Shown in pieces: positions 25,301 to 38,195 of a DNA stretch of 64,000 nucleotides (position 1 is the stretch's first letter; the number at the start of each line of letters is the position of its first letter). The notes under the pieces are model-generated. The model worked only from the letters and a program-made list of their open reading frames with translations, did no database searches and was not told the origin of the DNA. The DNA is taken from NCBI RefSeq assembly GCF_000002425.4, contig NC_037270.1, positions 9,410,494 to 9,474,493 of the forward strand. Direction: 5' to 3'. The DNA is from Physcomitrium patens (taxonomy: Eukaryota; Streptophyta; Bryopsida; Funariales; Funariaceae). The position numbers and the translations under genes were made by a program.

Positions 25301-27653
25301 TCATCTAAAAACTCCTGAAAGACATCATTCATTAGATGTTAGAATGTTGTTAGTGTATTTGTAAGTCCAAAAGACATGACATTGTATTCAAAATATCCAT
25401 ATCTTGTTCGAAACGCAGTTTTCTATTCATCTCCTTCTTTAATGTGTATCAAATTATATGCTTATCATAGATCTATTTTTGTATAGATCTTAGCTTGATT
25501 CAATTGATCAAGGAGTCTAGATATCAAAGGTAGCGGGTACTTGTTCTTGATGGTGATTTTGTTAAGTCCTTGATAATTGACACACATCTGCAATGATCCA
25601 TCTTTTTTCTTCACAAATAAAATTGGAGCTCCTGCTAGAGATTTGAAATGGCATATGAAGTTCTTCACCGAATTCTCTTCAATATATTCCTTGAGTTCAG
25701 TTAACTCATTTTGTGATAAATTATAAATTGATCCAAATGGCAGTTGTGTTCCTTCTTAAAGGTCAATTGAGTAGTCATAGGAACGATGTTTCAAAAGAGT
25801 ATCTACATTCTTCTTCTCAAATACATCTTGAAAATCTTGATGTTGGCTTGGAATGCTACTTGAAGTCTTTTGACTAGTAGAAACAAATGCGGCATAAATG
25901 ACACAAGGTGATTCTTCTTTTGGAGCATTTAAGAAAGTTCTTATACCTATAAATATACGTTTAATTGTACTAGACTTATGACTTTCTACTTAATTATCTA
26001 TGCTCTTAATTATACTTTCAAAAAAATCAAGACTACGAGAAGTCTAATTTATTGTAGGATTATATTTTTTTAGCCATGATAAACCTAAAATTATTGAATT
26101 AGAAGGAAATCTAATGATATTAAATATTATAAACCTACTATAACCATTAGTTGTTACTTCTATAAGAAGGGCTTCATGAGTAATATTTCTTGAAGATAAT
26201 AGATGATCATCTTTGACTTCTACATAAATAGGTTTAATTTTCTTCACTAAAAGTATGTTATGTCTTTTAGCAAATTCTTCATCTAAGAAACATACTGAGG
26301 CTCCTAAATCTAACAAGGCAAAGGCTTTGTGATGTTTAGGTGCTAAAATAATATCTATCGTAAAATAAGGAAAGGGTTCCGAGGAGAGAATAGGACCTTC
26401 ACTAGGAGTTGTACAAGGTTCCAGCCGCACGGTCCTTATTGTAGCTAGACAAACTTATTTTCGACATACTATCTTCTTTGATAGCCATACTCCTCATTTT
26501 ATGGTTGCGTCGCTTCTTTGGATAATGTTGAGCAATGTCGTTAAGTTCTCTATAATATAAGCATAATTCTTCTTGACGACAACAAGTCTTTTCTTGCTAA
26601 GTAAGAGGTTTGAAACGTATCGCATCAATTTGTATATCTTCTATTTCTGGATGTATGTGTTGAACAGATGTTAGTGTTGTCATTGAATTATAGTAATATT
26701 GAGGTCTACTTCCACGATTTTCAAATCAAAATTCAAAAAGACAATTATTACACTTCACAGTAAAGATAATTGCTCGACTCAATGTTTGAGGATTAGGTAA
26801 ATTGAGCCTTAATTTTTTTACATCATATTGTAATCCATAGAAGAATTGGCTAACAAGTGCAGCATCATTCCACTTGATATGAGTTGCAAGTTGTCAAAAC
26901 TATGAAGCATACAATGTTACTCATCGATTGCCTTGTCGCAAAATATGGATCTTGTTAGTTGTAACATGAATTGCATCATGTTTTCCATATATGGAATAAA
27001 TCCTATCAAAAAAGCCTCCAAATTATCTAATATTGGATCTCATTGTTCAAAAAAAGATAAAAACCATGATAATGCTAAATCTAAAAGAAGTGTATTAATG
27101 AATCTAACTTGCAATCCTGGAATTGGATAGCTTTGGATTTGAAGTTCAATCACAAGTTGTACTTGATTGATAAATCATTTAAATTTTGATCTGGTACCAT
27201 CAAACTTCTTGGATAGGGCAATTCTTGATTCTCTAACACTGGAAGGATATTCCACCATAGGAGAAAGAACATGATTTGGTGCAGATGTTGAAGCAGCTCT
27301 AATCATTTCTATATCTTCACTTCTTACCAATCTTGTTGCTCCTTGCAGTGATAAATTGAGTTGATGCATCGCAAGTATTAACCTCTTCAATTGTTCTTGC
27401 ATTTATGCCATTACACTCTTTATTTCAGCAAGTTCTTCCATGATAATACTTAGAAAAGAAAAAATGTCTAATATCGCTCAAAACAAATAGAAGAGAGGAC
27501 TTAAGAATAAAAAAAATACTAAGAACAATATCAGTTTAGAAGAAGGTAATCCATAACTTCTAATACATTTATGTCTTATCTTAAAAAAGAGGTAATCCAC
27601 TCTTATTCAAGATTAAATAAAGCTTTAATATTATAAGTATATTCTTGTCAATC

Positions 27654-28204
27654 TGTTAAAGATAAGAATTTGATAAAAATAAATAAACAAATGAAACTTT
27701 TTTCAAATAAAGATGACAAAATAGAAATAACTAAATATGTATAATAAGAAAGAAATTGAAATAACTATTGCCAAAAGAACAAGAAAACTAGAGACCCTTC
27801 AAACTAGAGTAGAAGCAAGAAAGAAGTTGACAAGAATGAAGAAGGCTTCATTCTTGCCTCTATATATATTATCTACCAAGGAGCTATATGGCAACATTCT
27901 ATGGGACCTCCAAAAACGTGTTGACTTTGCACAACACGTATCTTAACTTGCAAGGAAAATTTTCTCTGTGGGTGCCACATATTTAGCTTATTCCGCAAGT
28001 TACCAACATGTCTGGCACGTGGTTAACTTCTTGATCAAGTTTCTAACCTATCAATCAAGTATAAACACATGTAAAGTCAAAATACCATCTATGAAGCTTC
28101 TAAGAAGCTTTTCTAAAAGATATTATGAAATTAATCTACATTTATTTATTTCTACCTATTCATATTACATAAGTAATAATTACAATAAATATATGTCAGT
28201 GACA
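27654..28204 (-). repeat. LTR (5' by element orientation) of the nested chromovirus
   Basis: Starts TGTTAAAGATAAGAATTTG and ends GTCAGTGACA on the plus strand. It pairs with 21803-22384; most differences between the two are transitions. Confidence 0.85.
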
Positions 28205-29762
28205 CAGCTAGAATATGGTGCAAATGATGGTTTTAAGATCTTGATTTATAACTTCTTTCAAAAGCTTTATAAGTTTGGATAATTGTGCTTGAGGTACTAA
28301 AATTGGCTTTAAAGCCTAAGAAGCATGTAAAACTGTAAATATAAACATTAGTGCTACAATACTTGGATCTATACACGCAATCTCTAAAGGTTCAAAAGCA
28401 AAAGTCTTTCCATACCTATTTAATATGTTTTTAAATTATTCCACTTCAATTAATAGAAGAAAATTTATAATTCTTTGAATGTAATTTTAATGAACCTATG
28501 GCCAATGCATTTAAAAATTTTAAAATTCTTTTTTTTGAAGCTTGTTGAACTTGGAGGTTGGAATCATTAAGAAATGGTATAGCTATAAGCTTTATTTTTT
28601 CTTCACAATCTTGTATTTAGTCTCAAGTTTAACTTCATAATCTTGAAATGTACATATGATTGAATAAAGTTTTCTTGAATGTATTTACACTACTTGATCT
28701 TCATTTCTTTATTTAATTTTTATAAGTTCTTCTGAAGAATCTTTTAAACTTCTCTCTATATGTACACCTGCTATCTTATTATCTCTATCAAGCATATCCA
28801 CTCTTTTTAGGTCTTTTTAAAAAAATTGTACACCTTTTTGCTTCTATTTTTGTAGGTCATTAAATTATATATATATAAAAAATCTATTCTTAGATAATTT
28901 TATAATACTTCTATAAAAGATACTTTTGTCTCTATATGAGAGTACTTTCATTGATATACTACTACATTCCTTTTTTATAGTAGTATTTTGCAAAAATCCT
29001 TAAATTCTTCATTAATCCTTAATAATAAACCACTCTATAGATAATTTTGATTGCACTCATGGTTAGCAGATATAGTTTGAAATTGTATTGTTTTTTTACC
29101 ATCTAGGCTTCTAATATGGGCATATGCTGATCCATCATCTAATATCTTAGTTTCCATTCTTAGAGCTTTAATGTATGGTTGTCCAAAAATCACTAAATAT
29201 AAAGTAGTATCTTAAACAAAATAATTTATCTTTATATTAGGACAAGTACCATAGATGTCTTCTCATAAATTATTTATTGTCCAAATCATTCAAACATGTT
29301 TAATGTCAATGAGCCACCTTTTGCATTTGTAATTTTTTTCTTATAATATTAATTTCAAATCAATGGTTAATAAGAGCAATTATAGGATCTATCAAGTCTT
29401 TCATCTTCACTAAGGTTTTTGTGGTGGCTTTGGTTCAATGACCCTTAGTGTAGTAATCAGAGGCCTTATCATTAATCTTATCTTTATTTAAAGAAAATTG
29501 AATATTTTTATTGGTGCAACATTTGGCAAATTCTATTTCTTCTTCTTTTATCTATATTATATTAAAAGTATTAGATATTATAAATTCTTATATTAATTGA
29601 CTTTTTATTTTATAATACTAATAATAATATCATAAAATTATTTTTTTATAATGCCTAATATTTCTTGCAAATAAACCCAATTTTTACATTCAATACTCTT
29701 TCTTCGAGCATCCTTTTTAAATCTATAGTTGCTTCAATGTCTCATTATAATTTGTAAACAAC

Positions 29763-29764
<2 letters not shown>

Positions 29765-29798
<34 letters not shown>
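29765..29798. repeat. Poly(T) tract, 34 T
   Basis: Uninterrupted T run in the gag-side part of the outer gypsy element. Confidence 0.85.
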
Positions 29799-29801
<3 letters not shown>

Positions 29802-30483
29802 AACTTCCATTCTTTCTTCCCATTTTTTTTTGGCAATGGTGCATTTCTATAGTGTGATGTTGGTGGTTCAATTCTAGGTAGTCTATAACTTGTGATATAG
29901 GTATTTTCTTATTTTGATTTACTTTTTTTTTATCTCTTTGAGATCTTTTTTTGTTATTTGATTTTTTAATATTTTCATTTGATACATTTTTATCCCTTTT
30001 GACATCTACCAAAGCTTTATGTTGGAATTTTGCTAAATAAGTATGTATGAACATGACATCAACAAGATCATTTTACTATGTAGCATTCCTGATTATTGTA
30101 GCTGTCTTGAGCATTTTTTCTCTTCTTGTATTTTCTTTATCTATATTAGTCATAATATGATTCCATACATTTTCTTTTTCTATATAATTATCAAAGATAT
30201 CTTTCTTCTCTTTTACTACTTCAATGCCATAGGTGATAGCTTGTCTTAATGCCATAGATTGTTGAGACAAATGATCATCCAAATCCTTCTTCATTTCTTC
30301 ATTTTAAAAATTAGTTTTAAGAAACTCACTTATATCTTGTAATGCAATCTTTCCATTCTTCTATAAAATTACTCATTACTGTGAAATATCACCAAAATCT
30401 CTACACTCCTTGCAAAGATACTATATATTTTTACACCAAATACATCTTTGTACATATTTTGGCTTTGATGCAGATTTGCTCTT

Positions 30484-30485
<2 letters not shown>

Positions 30486-30514
<29 letters not shown>
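30486..30514. repeat. Poly(T) tract, 29 T
   Basis: Uninterrupted T run within a gag-like frame of the outer gypsy element, where on the minus strand it reads as a lysine run. Confidence 0.85.
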
Positions 30515-30520
<6 letters not shown>

Positions 30521-31458
30521 TTTAGCTCTACAAATTTTATTTGTAAGTATTTCATTTCTTTTTTCAACTCTTCAATTACATTTTTTTGTAATAAAACTAT
30601 AGTCATAAGAATTTGAGCAATAGATATTAGTATAATAGATTTTGGTAGTTGCCTATGAGATATTACTATTGATAGAGGTATAATTTCTTGCCTTACTATG
30701 ATCTTAATTTTTCGATATTTTCTTTTAACAAGTATATTCACTACTTCAAAGTCCTTTTTTCAATGAATAATAAGTCCATTGCCTTCTATATTATCCTCCT
30801 ATAAGAATTCCAACTTCAATTGTAATTCATTATTGGTTGATTGGAGAAATAGCTCTATCTTATCATTTTCAAGGATAAGCTTTTGTACTTGAGACAATTA
30901 AAGAAATTATCTCTCAAATTCATGAAATAAATTTATTACAACCAATTCCTTGTTAAATTTATTAATCCATTCTATGAATGATTTTTTAGTTATCCTTTCA
31001 ACATCTTCTAAAAAAACACTCTTCTTTTAGTTGAAGAATAAAATCTTGCAATTTTTTCCATGGATTTGAATAATTTCTTTTATATGCTCCCATAGCTCTA
31101 ATACAACTATAAGCTTAAATGTTAGGATCATTTTCTTCTTTCATACTTTATTAAGCTCCATCTCTTAAGAATATTATTTCAAATACTTAAAGATATTTCT
31201 TCCATCAAATTGATTTAATAAACCAATAACAAATTGTAAGGCTTTTATAGTGATTGCCTCTTTGTGATCCATTGCTTGCTATTGCTATATGTAAAAAGTA
31301 AATGCTTAAAACATTTGAGTTGTTGCAAGATCCAATTGCAAAGGTAATGCCTTAATATAACTTCCACTACTACTTAACTATTTTTTAGCCATAATTAAAA
31401 GCCAAAAATATTTCTTCAAAACTCCTTATCTTAGATGTTTTACTTTGGATTCATTAGT

Positions 31459-32883
31459 TGTTGTATGGCATGATTTTCTATTTGAAAATACATTGAGTAC
31501 CTAGTTGTAGAGAGTTTAGCATTAACTTATTGAACAAGATCTAATAAATGATTTATTCCTATTATAAAAGATAATTAAACATAATAATATAAAAATATAT
31601 TTTAATAATAAAAACCTTTTATATTTAAAAAGATTTATACATAAGGCTTTCTAAAGCATTTAGAAATACACCAACATCCTTTGCTATATCAAATCATGTC
31701 TAACTATTTGCTAATAAGTTAGATTTCCAATAAACTCAAAAAAAATCCATAATCTTGTTTTAAAAATCTATCTTTATATCATAATTTTGTCATAGCCCCA
31801 TATTTCCATCTTTAACATATATATAAAGTCTTGGCTCCCAAAAAATCCTTTACTTTGTATATAATACTCAAATTGTAGCAAAATCTTTTCAAAACATTTT
31901 ATTCTCATAAATGATTTTTTTCCCTTGAACTTTAAAATATCATATTTTTAAATTCAATAGTTCAGATCTCCTTGAATTTTCAGATAATTTAGTATTTATC
32001 TTCAAGATTTATTACAAAAAAATGAACCATAAATCTACTACAAATTGTTTGGTATTTTAAAAATCCTGGCAAGTATTCTAAATTCTAATTTATAAGGACT
32101 TAAATACTATTTTCTTTATATTGCCTTTAGATTATAAGTATTGACTTTAACTTCCTATATTTTCTTCATCCAAGCTTAAAATTCATCAATTTTTTTTTCA
32201 AAGTAGCCAAAAAAGTGTTCTTTCCAACCTTAGTTGTCGATCCTTTATTGCCTTTATATGCGTGCATTATATCCAAAAGTTTGACAATAGATACAAAATT
32301 AACACCTTGACTTTAAGCACCTATAACTATTTCATAAAAATTCTAAATCACTCAAAATTTGTACCAAAACCATAGCCAAAAACCTAAACTTTTTGATCCT
32401 AGCCTCTTAACTTCAAATGCTTTTAAAAGAGTAATCTTAATTTCAAATAAGGCCTCAAGTAGCTTCTTTAATGTCCATTGGATATGGATTTTGGCCAATA
32501 AGACTAAAGATATTCATTATCCATCTCCATTCATCCATATGCTTGGCATTACTACTCTTTTATATACTAAAATCTTTCTTTGATCTTTTTTCTAATAAGT
32601 TTTGCATAGTATGTGCTTTAAACCTAAAATATAAAAAATAAAATAAGATTTCAAGGATCACCAATGCTTAATAAAAATAGCTCTAAATATATAAAACTAT
32701 TATCAATATAAAATCAATATGAATAATAGCTTTTTTAAACTAACTACTTCAAAGTAGTGATCTAATCATATTTTATAATCAACTAAAATCTAATAATATG
32801 GCTTTCACCACATTGTATAATAAATTATATATTAATTATATATGTGTATTATTTTTATATGGTAGCTAAATAATAATAAAATA
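31459..32883 (-). repeat. LTR (5' by element orientation) of the outer gypsy element
   Basis: About 1.4 kb, starting TGTTGTATGGCATGATTTTC. It aligns with 17742-19045. Its outer end has lost most C and G relative to the partner, so the exact last base is inferred from the alignment. Confidence 0.75.
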
Positions 32884-35800
32884 ATATAATAATAGTAATA
32901 TTAATGCATAAGTATATACTTTTTGATGGTGTGAAAAGCTTATTGTGCCTTTCTGGTTCATTGAATCAGATAGTGATAATCTATGTAATTTAAGGCATTA
33001 GTGAATGTGGTAATGTATGCAAATTACTTGATGTACATACAATTAAATTGAATTATGTCAAACAACTATTGTATGACTTTTTGATCTTCTGGTAGTAGCA
33101 CTTATAAGATGTCTTTGATTTTGTGGAATTTTGACAACTTATCATATTTACATATAATATAATTCAATATAACAACTACAAAAAATAAAAACATGTATTT
33201 GTTCACATTGAGACTGACACCATAGGTGTGCCATATTTATAAAATACTTTGTAAGTAGTAAATATGGTTGACTGCATTGTTATATAATATCCCATCATCA
33301 AGAAAAATACAAAAGAATTCCTTCAAGAATGATCAAAAAATTAAATCCATAACTTGTTAGAAGGTCATTGAAGCTTTTTAAGTTTTAAATGCTATTTTTT
33401 AAATTAAAAATATTCTTATTATATTTAAATTATTATCATATTCTTATTAGACTTAACTATTTTTATCTACTAGTATCTTAAGAAGTAATCTAAAAATATA
33501 TATTTAATGTCTTACTACTTCATTTATAATTTCTTTTTTTCATAAAAGAAGTAGATAATGATTCTTTTGTGTTATGGAATTGAGTTTGTTGAATTTAACA
33601 TAGATGTATAGTTTATCATTTTTCTTAGGAATGATGACCATATGTAAGAATAATGATACTGCATCAATGTAAAATATGAATCTAACTTTTAATTATCTTT
33701 TTTAGCTCAATCCATATTCTCGTGGCATAATTAGAATTCATATGGTAGCATCATTGTTGAATTTGTATAATGTCAAATATGAAATTAATTACAAATTTGG
33801 TAATTATTGCTGGTATTTTCTTAAGGTCTTCATGTGACCAAGCAAAGATGTCTTTGAATTCTTTAAATAAGAAGACTTTTGTATTTTTAATTGTTCAAAT
33901 TCATTTGCATTAATCTTCAAATTTTTGGTATTGTTCATAGTTCTTAGATTTATAAATTGGATGGACTTAGTGACTTTATATAATCATCTTATGGCTAGTG
34001 TATCTTGCAAAATAACTTAAGCTAATGCCTCATTGAATACTAGTATGAATAATATTTCCAAATAAAAATGTGATAGAATGTTAAGGCAGTCTTTGATTTT
34101 GGAAACTAAGGCGGCTGAATAAATTTCAATTAGGAGAATTAGATTTTTATTAATGTAGAGTAAAAATATCTCTTAATTAATTATAAGGCCTTTTGCATAT
34201 TTTATCATATTTTAACACTTAATTTTCTTTGTTTTGTCTCAAGTAATATAACTATCTATTGAAATTATTATGTATCTATTTTCCTTGCTTAATATTAAAT
34301 AATTCTTACTCCATTCATAGATAGCACTCATATTGTTTAACTAAGGTCTTCCTAAAATGATAAAAAAATAATTATTGAATGACATTTCAATGATTGCAAA
34401 GATAGCCAAAGTTAAAACAATCTATGTAGAAATTGATATGTTATTAAAAATGCTTATGGAAGTTATCAGTGTATCATTGGCCACATGTAATATGAAGGAT
34501 GTTGCTTTTACTTTTGAAAGCTAGAAATAATAAAAAATTTGATTAGCTATGATATTTACTTTAGAATCTCTATTGACCAAGATGTTACTTAGATCATGAG
34601 TCTCAATTTTTTTGTAAATAGGTGATGGCTTCAAAAATTGTTAAAATAATTGTGGTTACATCATTTATTTCAAAAATTATAACATCAATTTTTACCAAAA
34701 TTTATATCTATTGTAATTTATGTATAAAAAATATCTTACAATAGTGTTGTATAGATCTATAGTTCCAAAAATTATTATTCTTCTTCCACACCTATTGATT
34801 TAATTGAAATGCATCACAATGGATTTCATATAGATGTAACACCTCTTCTTTATTTTGTACCCTTTCTAACAAGCAGTTACTTGAATTTTGAAGATTCCAT
34901 CTACTAAGCATATAATGATAACAATTACAAATGTTATACATTAAAAATTGAAGAAATGGTCTTGTTAGTTGCATATTATGTTTAATAACATTGTCTAGTT
35001 CTTTGAGAATTTGTATAACCAAATTTAATATTTTACGTAATGTGATAACTTGCATATAAATCAATCTTTGTTAAAAAAAAAAAGTATGTAATCCATCTTA
35101 GAACAAATTACAAACTATCAAATCATCTATTGGTATTTCTAATTTGTTAAATATATTTTTTTAATTGATTATAAATGACATCTATTAGTTAATTTGGATT
35201 TTATCTAATGTTGTCTAAGGCTTGCAATACATCTTTGTTGCTCTTGAAAGTGCAATTTTTTTTGAAGAATCTCTTTTCTCTATCTTCTTAAGATGCAATT
35301 GGATTTTAGACCTCAAAATCATATGCTTAATTAATTGTAATACCCTCTATAGTCATAACAAAGATTTTTGAATTTTATTGGAGTAATAACTTGATTGATT
35401 GTAGTAACATTTTTGAAACTGAACATGTGTTATTTTAAGTTGTTGCTTATACAAAAAATAAGAAAAAAAATAATTCTTTATAACTTATTCATATTGTTAT
35501 TTCTATTGCAAGTAGTGTGGTGACTATTGATGTTACTAATGTCATCATTGACATGTGGTTTTTAGTTGTGGTCAAGCATGCCAAGAATTTTTATACTATG
35601 GCTGTAGAAATTTCTTTTAGCACAAAAATAATTTGAAATTGTAATCTTATGACAAGGTCTTAGATTCTTATATCTATTTCCACATTTCTTGCGTTCATGG
35701 CTAAAACTTAGTGCTTCATCTATTTTAGAATATCCTTGGTAGAAAATCCTTCTTCTTTTGAGTTTTCTTTTGATGTTTCTACAAGGTCAAAAGGTAGTTT

Positions 35801-36250
35801 TTTTATTACCTTTTCTTGTAGTAATATCCACTTTTAGAGCCATATTGCTTAATAGCAATAGTTTTTTAAGCCTTCCTTCTAAATAAATAGCCTTGTCTAA
35901 TATTTGTAGAGTATACTCTCACAAATCAAGTGAAGTTCTTAGTATGGTTGCTAAAATATTTGCCATCAAGTTGTGATGCTCAAAAATGCATCATTGAATG
36001 GTAAAAACTATCAAAGTGGCTTATTGATGCATTCAAGAAGCTATATGTTGTCACTAAATTAGTATAAGATACTTCATAAATATTCAATCAAATTGAGTTT
36101 ATATCAATGTCAATGTAATCAATAACTCTTTTATTACTTAGAAAAAGTGATCTATAGTCATGTGTACAATCTAAAGGCCATAGTGAAACTAATGACACTT
36201 AACGTACTATTGCATAGAGTGCCAATCATCAAAACAAAGAGAGAGCTCAA
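32884..36250 (-). mobile_element. Fragment of another gypsy-type retroelement (gag, protease, part of pol)
   Basis: Minus-strand, extremely AT-rich remains. Around 34330-34620 the minus strand reads like a retropepsin region, including a GRP-type sequence at its end. Reverse-transcriptase-like traces lie near 33600-33850 and gag-like Cys-rich sequence near 35560-35660. The order fits a Ty3/gypsy element cut at 32883 by the neighbouring element. It is broken many times over; no LTRs were recognised. Assigned from weak translated similarity, so its limits are approximate. Confidence 0.5.
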
Positions 36251-36455
36251 ATTTCCTTTGATGACTTTTTAAGTATCTAGTACTTTTTTAAGTATTGCTT
36301 AATATCCTATTTTTTCTATGATGCCACTACGAATTACAATAGCAAGTTTTATTGGCACAAATTTATAAAATTTGCTATAATTTTGTATTTGTATTGACAT
36401 ATAATTCTTAATGATGCAACTTTGCTTAAAAAACTTGTTGATATTATCAATGATG

Positions 36456-36458
<3 letters not shown>

Positions 36459-36492
<34 letters not shown>

Positions 36493-36524
36493 ATATATTA
36501 TATATCTATATTATATATTATATA

Positions 36525-36564
<40 letters not shown>
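36459..36564. repeat. Imperfect (TA)n microsatellite, about 106 bp
   Basis: TA dinucleotides interrupted by CTATATATTATATAT-type variants. Self-complementary, so it could extrude as a cruciform. Confidence 0.9.
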
Positions 36565-36566
<2 letters not shown>

Positions 36567-37245
36567 CAAATCTTGATAAAATCAAAAAGAATATAAAACA
36601 ATTATTACTATTTGTGTTACATCAATTTTAATATTTTTTTAAAATAAGAGTTTAAAATATAATATTATATAAATATAAGGTAATGCAACACCTTCAAATT
36701 GTATAAATTATGTGAAATCATAAAATTTTGTAAATTTTAAATAATGTTATGGAATTGGAGGATTGTGAGTGGATGTGATTAAATAAACAATACCAAGAAA
36801 CCACATTATCATTGTAATATCCTCTTCTATCTGTTTAGAAATAGAAAAATATATGAAATTTGTGGACTCTATTAATGCCACATCACATGAATGCCTTCAG
36901 ATGTATGTAGATTATTCTAATAACCTCCTTCTACCCGGCTTTTACTATTCTCTCCTTCTCTCCCTCTGTCATATTTGCATCAGTCCACAAACAATCATCT
37001 ATTCTCAATCCCTCTTTTTGCTCATCCCTCCTTCGTCTCCTACTTAGTTTATAAATTTTTTCATTGATTTATTTTTTATATAATTATACAAAAAGTTATG
37101 CTATAACTTTACTATCTATAAAAAATCTCCTTTCTAAAGATTATTAATAGCTAAGCAATGAATATTAGTGAAAGATATAAAAAAGCCACATGTTTTATTA
37201 TATTTATATATGATTTTTTATTTCTTTTTTATTATGAGTTTTTAG

Positions 37246-37276
<31 letters not shown>

Positions 37277-37281
37277 AAAAT

Positions 37282-37331
<50 letters not shown>
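37246..37331. repeat. Compound (TA)n-(CA)n-(TA)n microsatellite
   Basis: TA run, a short A-rich spacer, a CA run and a second TA run within 86 bases. Confidence 0.88.
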
Positions 37332-37333
<2 letters not shown>

Positions 37334-37478
37334 TTGTTTATTTATTTTGATATGATTCTTGGTTATATTACTTGTATTGTTGATTATATATGTACTTAAC
37401 ATTTTCAAACATTAGTAACTTACTTTAAAATATTTTTTCCAAAGCAAAGGCTCCAATATTGGTATTTATTACTATACA

Positions 37479-37512
<34 letters not shown>

Positions 37513-37919
37513 TCAAGATTATAAACAATAACATGCAACAATGTTTTTGTAAGAACTCTGCCAATTTTGACGAGGTCAAGTGGCTAAATGAGTGGTTCTC
37601 TTATCCTCCATTTGTTAATATTTTATGAAACAAGAGATCTTTGTCTATGTTTATTTTCATCCATCCAATTATTCATCCATGCATATATTTAGATTATATT
37701 ACACTTTATTATACCTCAATGACTTTCATAATATTTGGATTATATCACTATTTATCATACTCCCAAAACAAAACAAAGATCCTCTACACTAGTGTAGTAT
37801 TAGTTTTCAAAAATTAATCAAGATACATTGAAATGTATTATTTGTAGAAGTGTTGTGGACATTAAGGAGGGTCATGGAACCACTCTCAAAACATCCTTCC
37901 GTCCAGCACTCCAACAGAT

Positions 37920-38115
37920 AACCCAACTCCATATGCTCAATTCTCGTAATCCAACTCCATATGCTCAATTCTCGTAATCCAACTCCATATGCTCAATTCT
38001 TGTAATCCAACTCCATATGCTCAATTCTCATAACTCAACTCAATATGCTCAATTCTCGTAACCCAACTCAATATGCTCAATTCTCGTAACTCAACTCCAT
38101 ATACTCAATTCTCGT
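37920..38115. repeat. Tandem repeat: 7 copies of a 28-bp unit
   Basis: Seven head-to-tail copies, with unit starts at 37920, 37948, 37976, 38004, 38032, 38060 and 38088. The unit begins AATCCAACTCC and ends GCTCAATTCTCGT. Copies differ by only one to four bases and there are no length changes, which indicates recent amplification. Unit length is not a multiple of three and the array shows no coding constraint. It lies 1.1 kb upstream of the CDKC start codon. Confidence 0.95.
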
Positions 38116-38195
38116 AACCTAACAGGAAGCACAACATGCTCCATCCGTCCACATCACACATACATACACACACCCGCTTGCATCAACACAGGAAG

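Larger units (their letters stand above)
21803..28204 (-). mobile_element. Ty3/gypsy chromovirus with both LTRs, nested in the outer element
   Basis: Minus-strand element of 6.4 kb with LTRs at 27654-28204 (5') and 21803-22384 (3'). Parts, in element order: gag-like region about 27420-26440; retroviral-type aspartic protease 26430-26044; reverse transcriptase in pieces between 25668 and 25048; RNase H-like 25041-24574; integrase core 23988-23713; then an integrase tail and a chromodomain-like end at 23370-23020. The chromodomain marks it as a chromovirus, a lineage whose integrases are known to favour heterochromatin. A polypurine tract (complement of TTATCCCCCTTTTT, 22385-22398) abuts the 3' LTR. 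Flanks share AGCT, compatible with a 5-bp target duplication carrying one change. It is broken, with roughly ten or more interruptions. LTRs differ by roughly 10-15 percent by eye, so it is old. Confidence 0.88.
17742..32883 (-). mobile_element. Ty3/gypsy LTR retroelement with a second element nested inside
   Basis: Minus-strand element bounded by related long repeats at 17742-19045 and 31459-32883. Net length without the inserted element is about 8.7 kb. The integrase-like region (19741-19953) lies nearest the 3' LTR and an RNase H-like region (20473-20757) next to it, giving the reverse transcriptase, RNase H, integrase order of Ty3/gypsy. Gag-like frames occupy about 29797-30741 near the 5' LTR. 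A purine-rich tract sits just inside the 3' LTR (the complement of 19046-19060). A chromovirus (21803-28204) is inserted in its reverse-transcriptase region. It is a fossil with many breaks, probably well over ten. The LTRs differ visibly at many sites, so it is old. No clear target-site duplication was seen. Confidence 0.8.
36251..37919. other. AT-rich intergenic DNA with several TA/CA microsatellites
   Basis: No gene-like frame. Dinucleotide runs dominate: imperfect (TA)n at 36459-36564, (TA)n at 37246-37270, (CA)n at about 37281-37295 running into (TA)n at 37296-37331, and (TA)n at 37482-37509. C content rises from about 37900 on, entering the tandem repeats upstream of CDKC. Confidence 0.6.

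Noticed and set aside
17742-32883. Ty1/copia assignment for the outer element
   Set aside because: The integrase-like region lies after reverse transcriptase and RNase H in element order, next to the 3' LTR, which is the gypsy order.
37560-37620. tRNA-like stretch with an A-box-like TGGCTAAATGAG
   Set aside because: No B-box or GGTTC-type loop follows at the right distance and no cloverleaf stem pairs were found.
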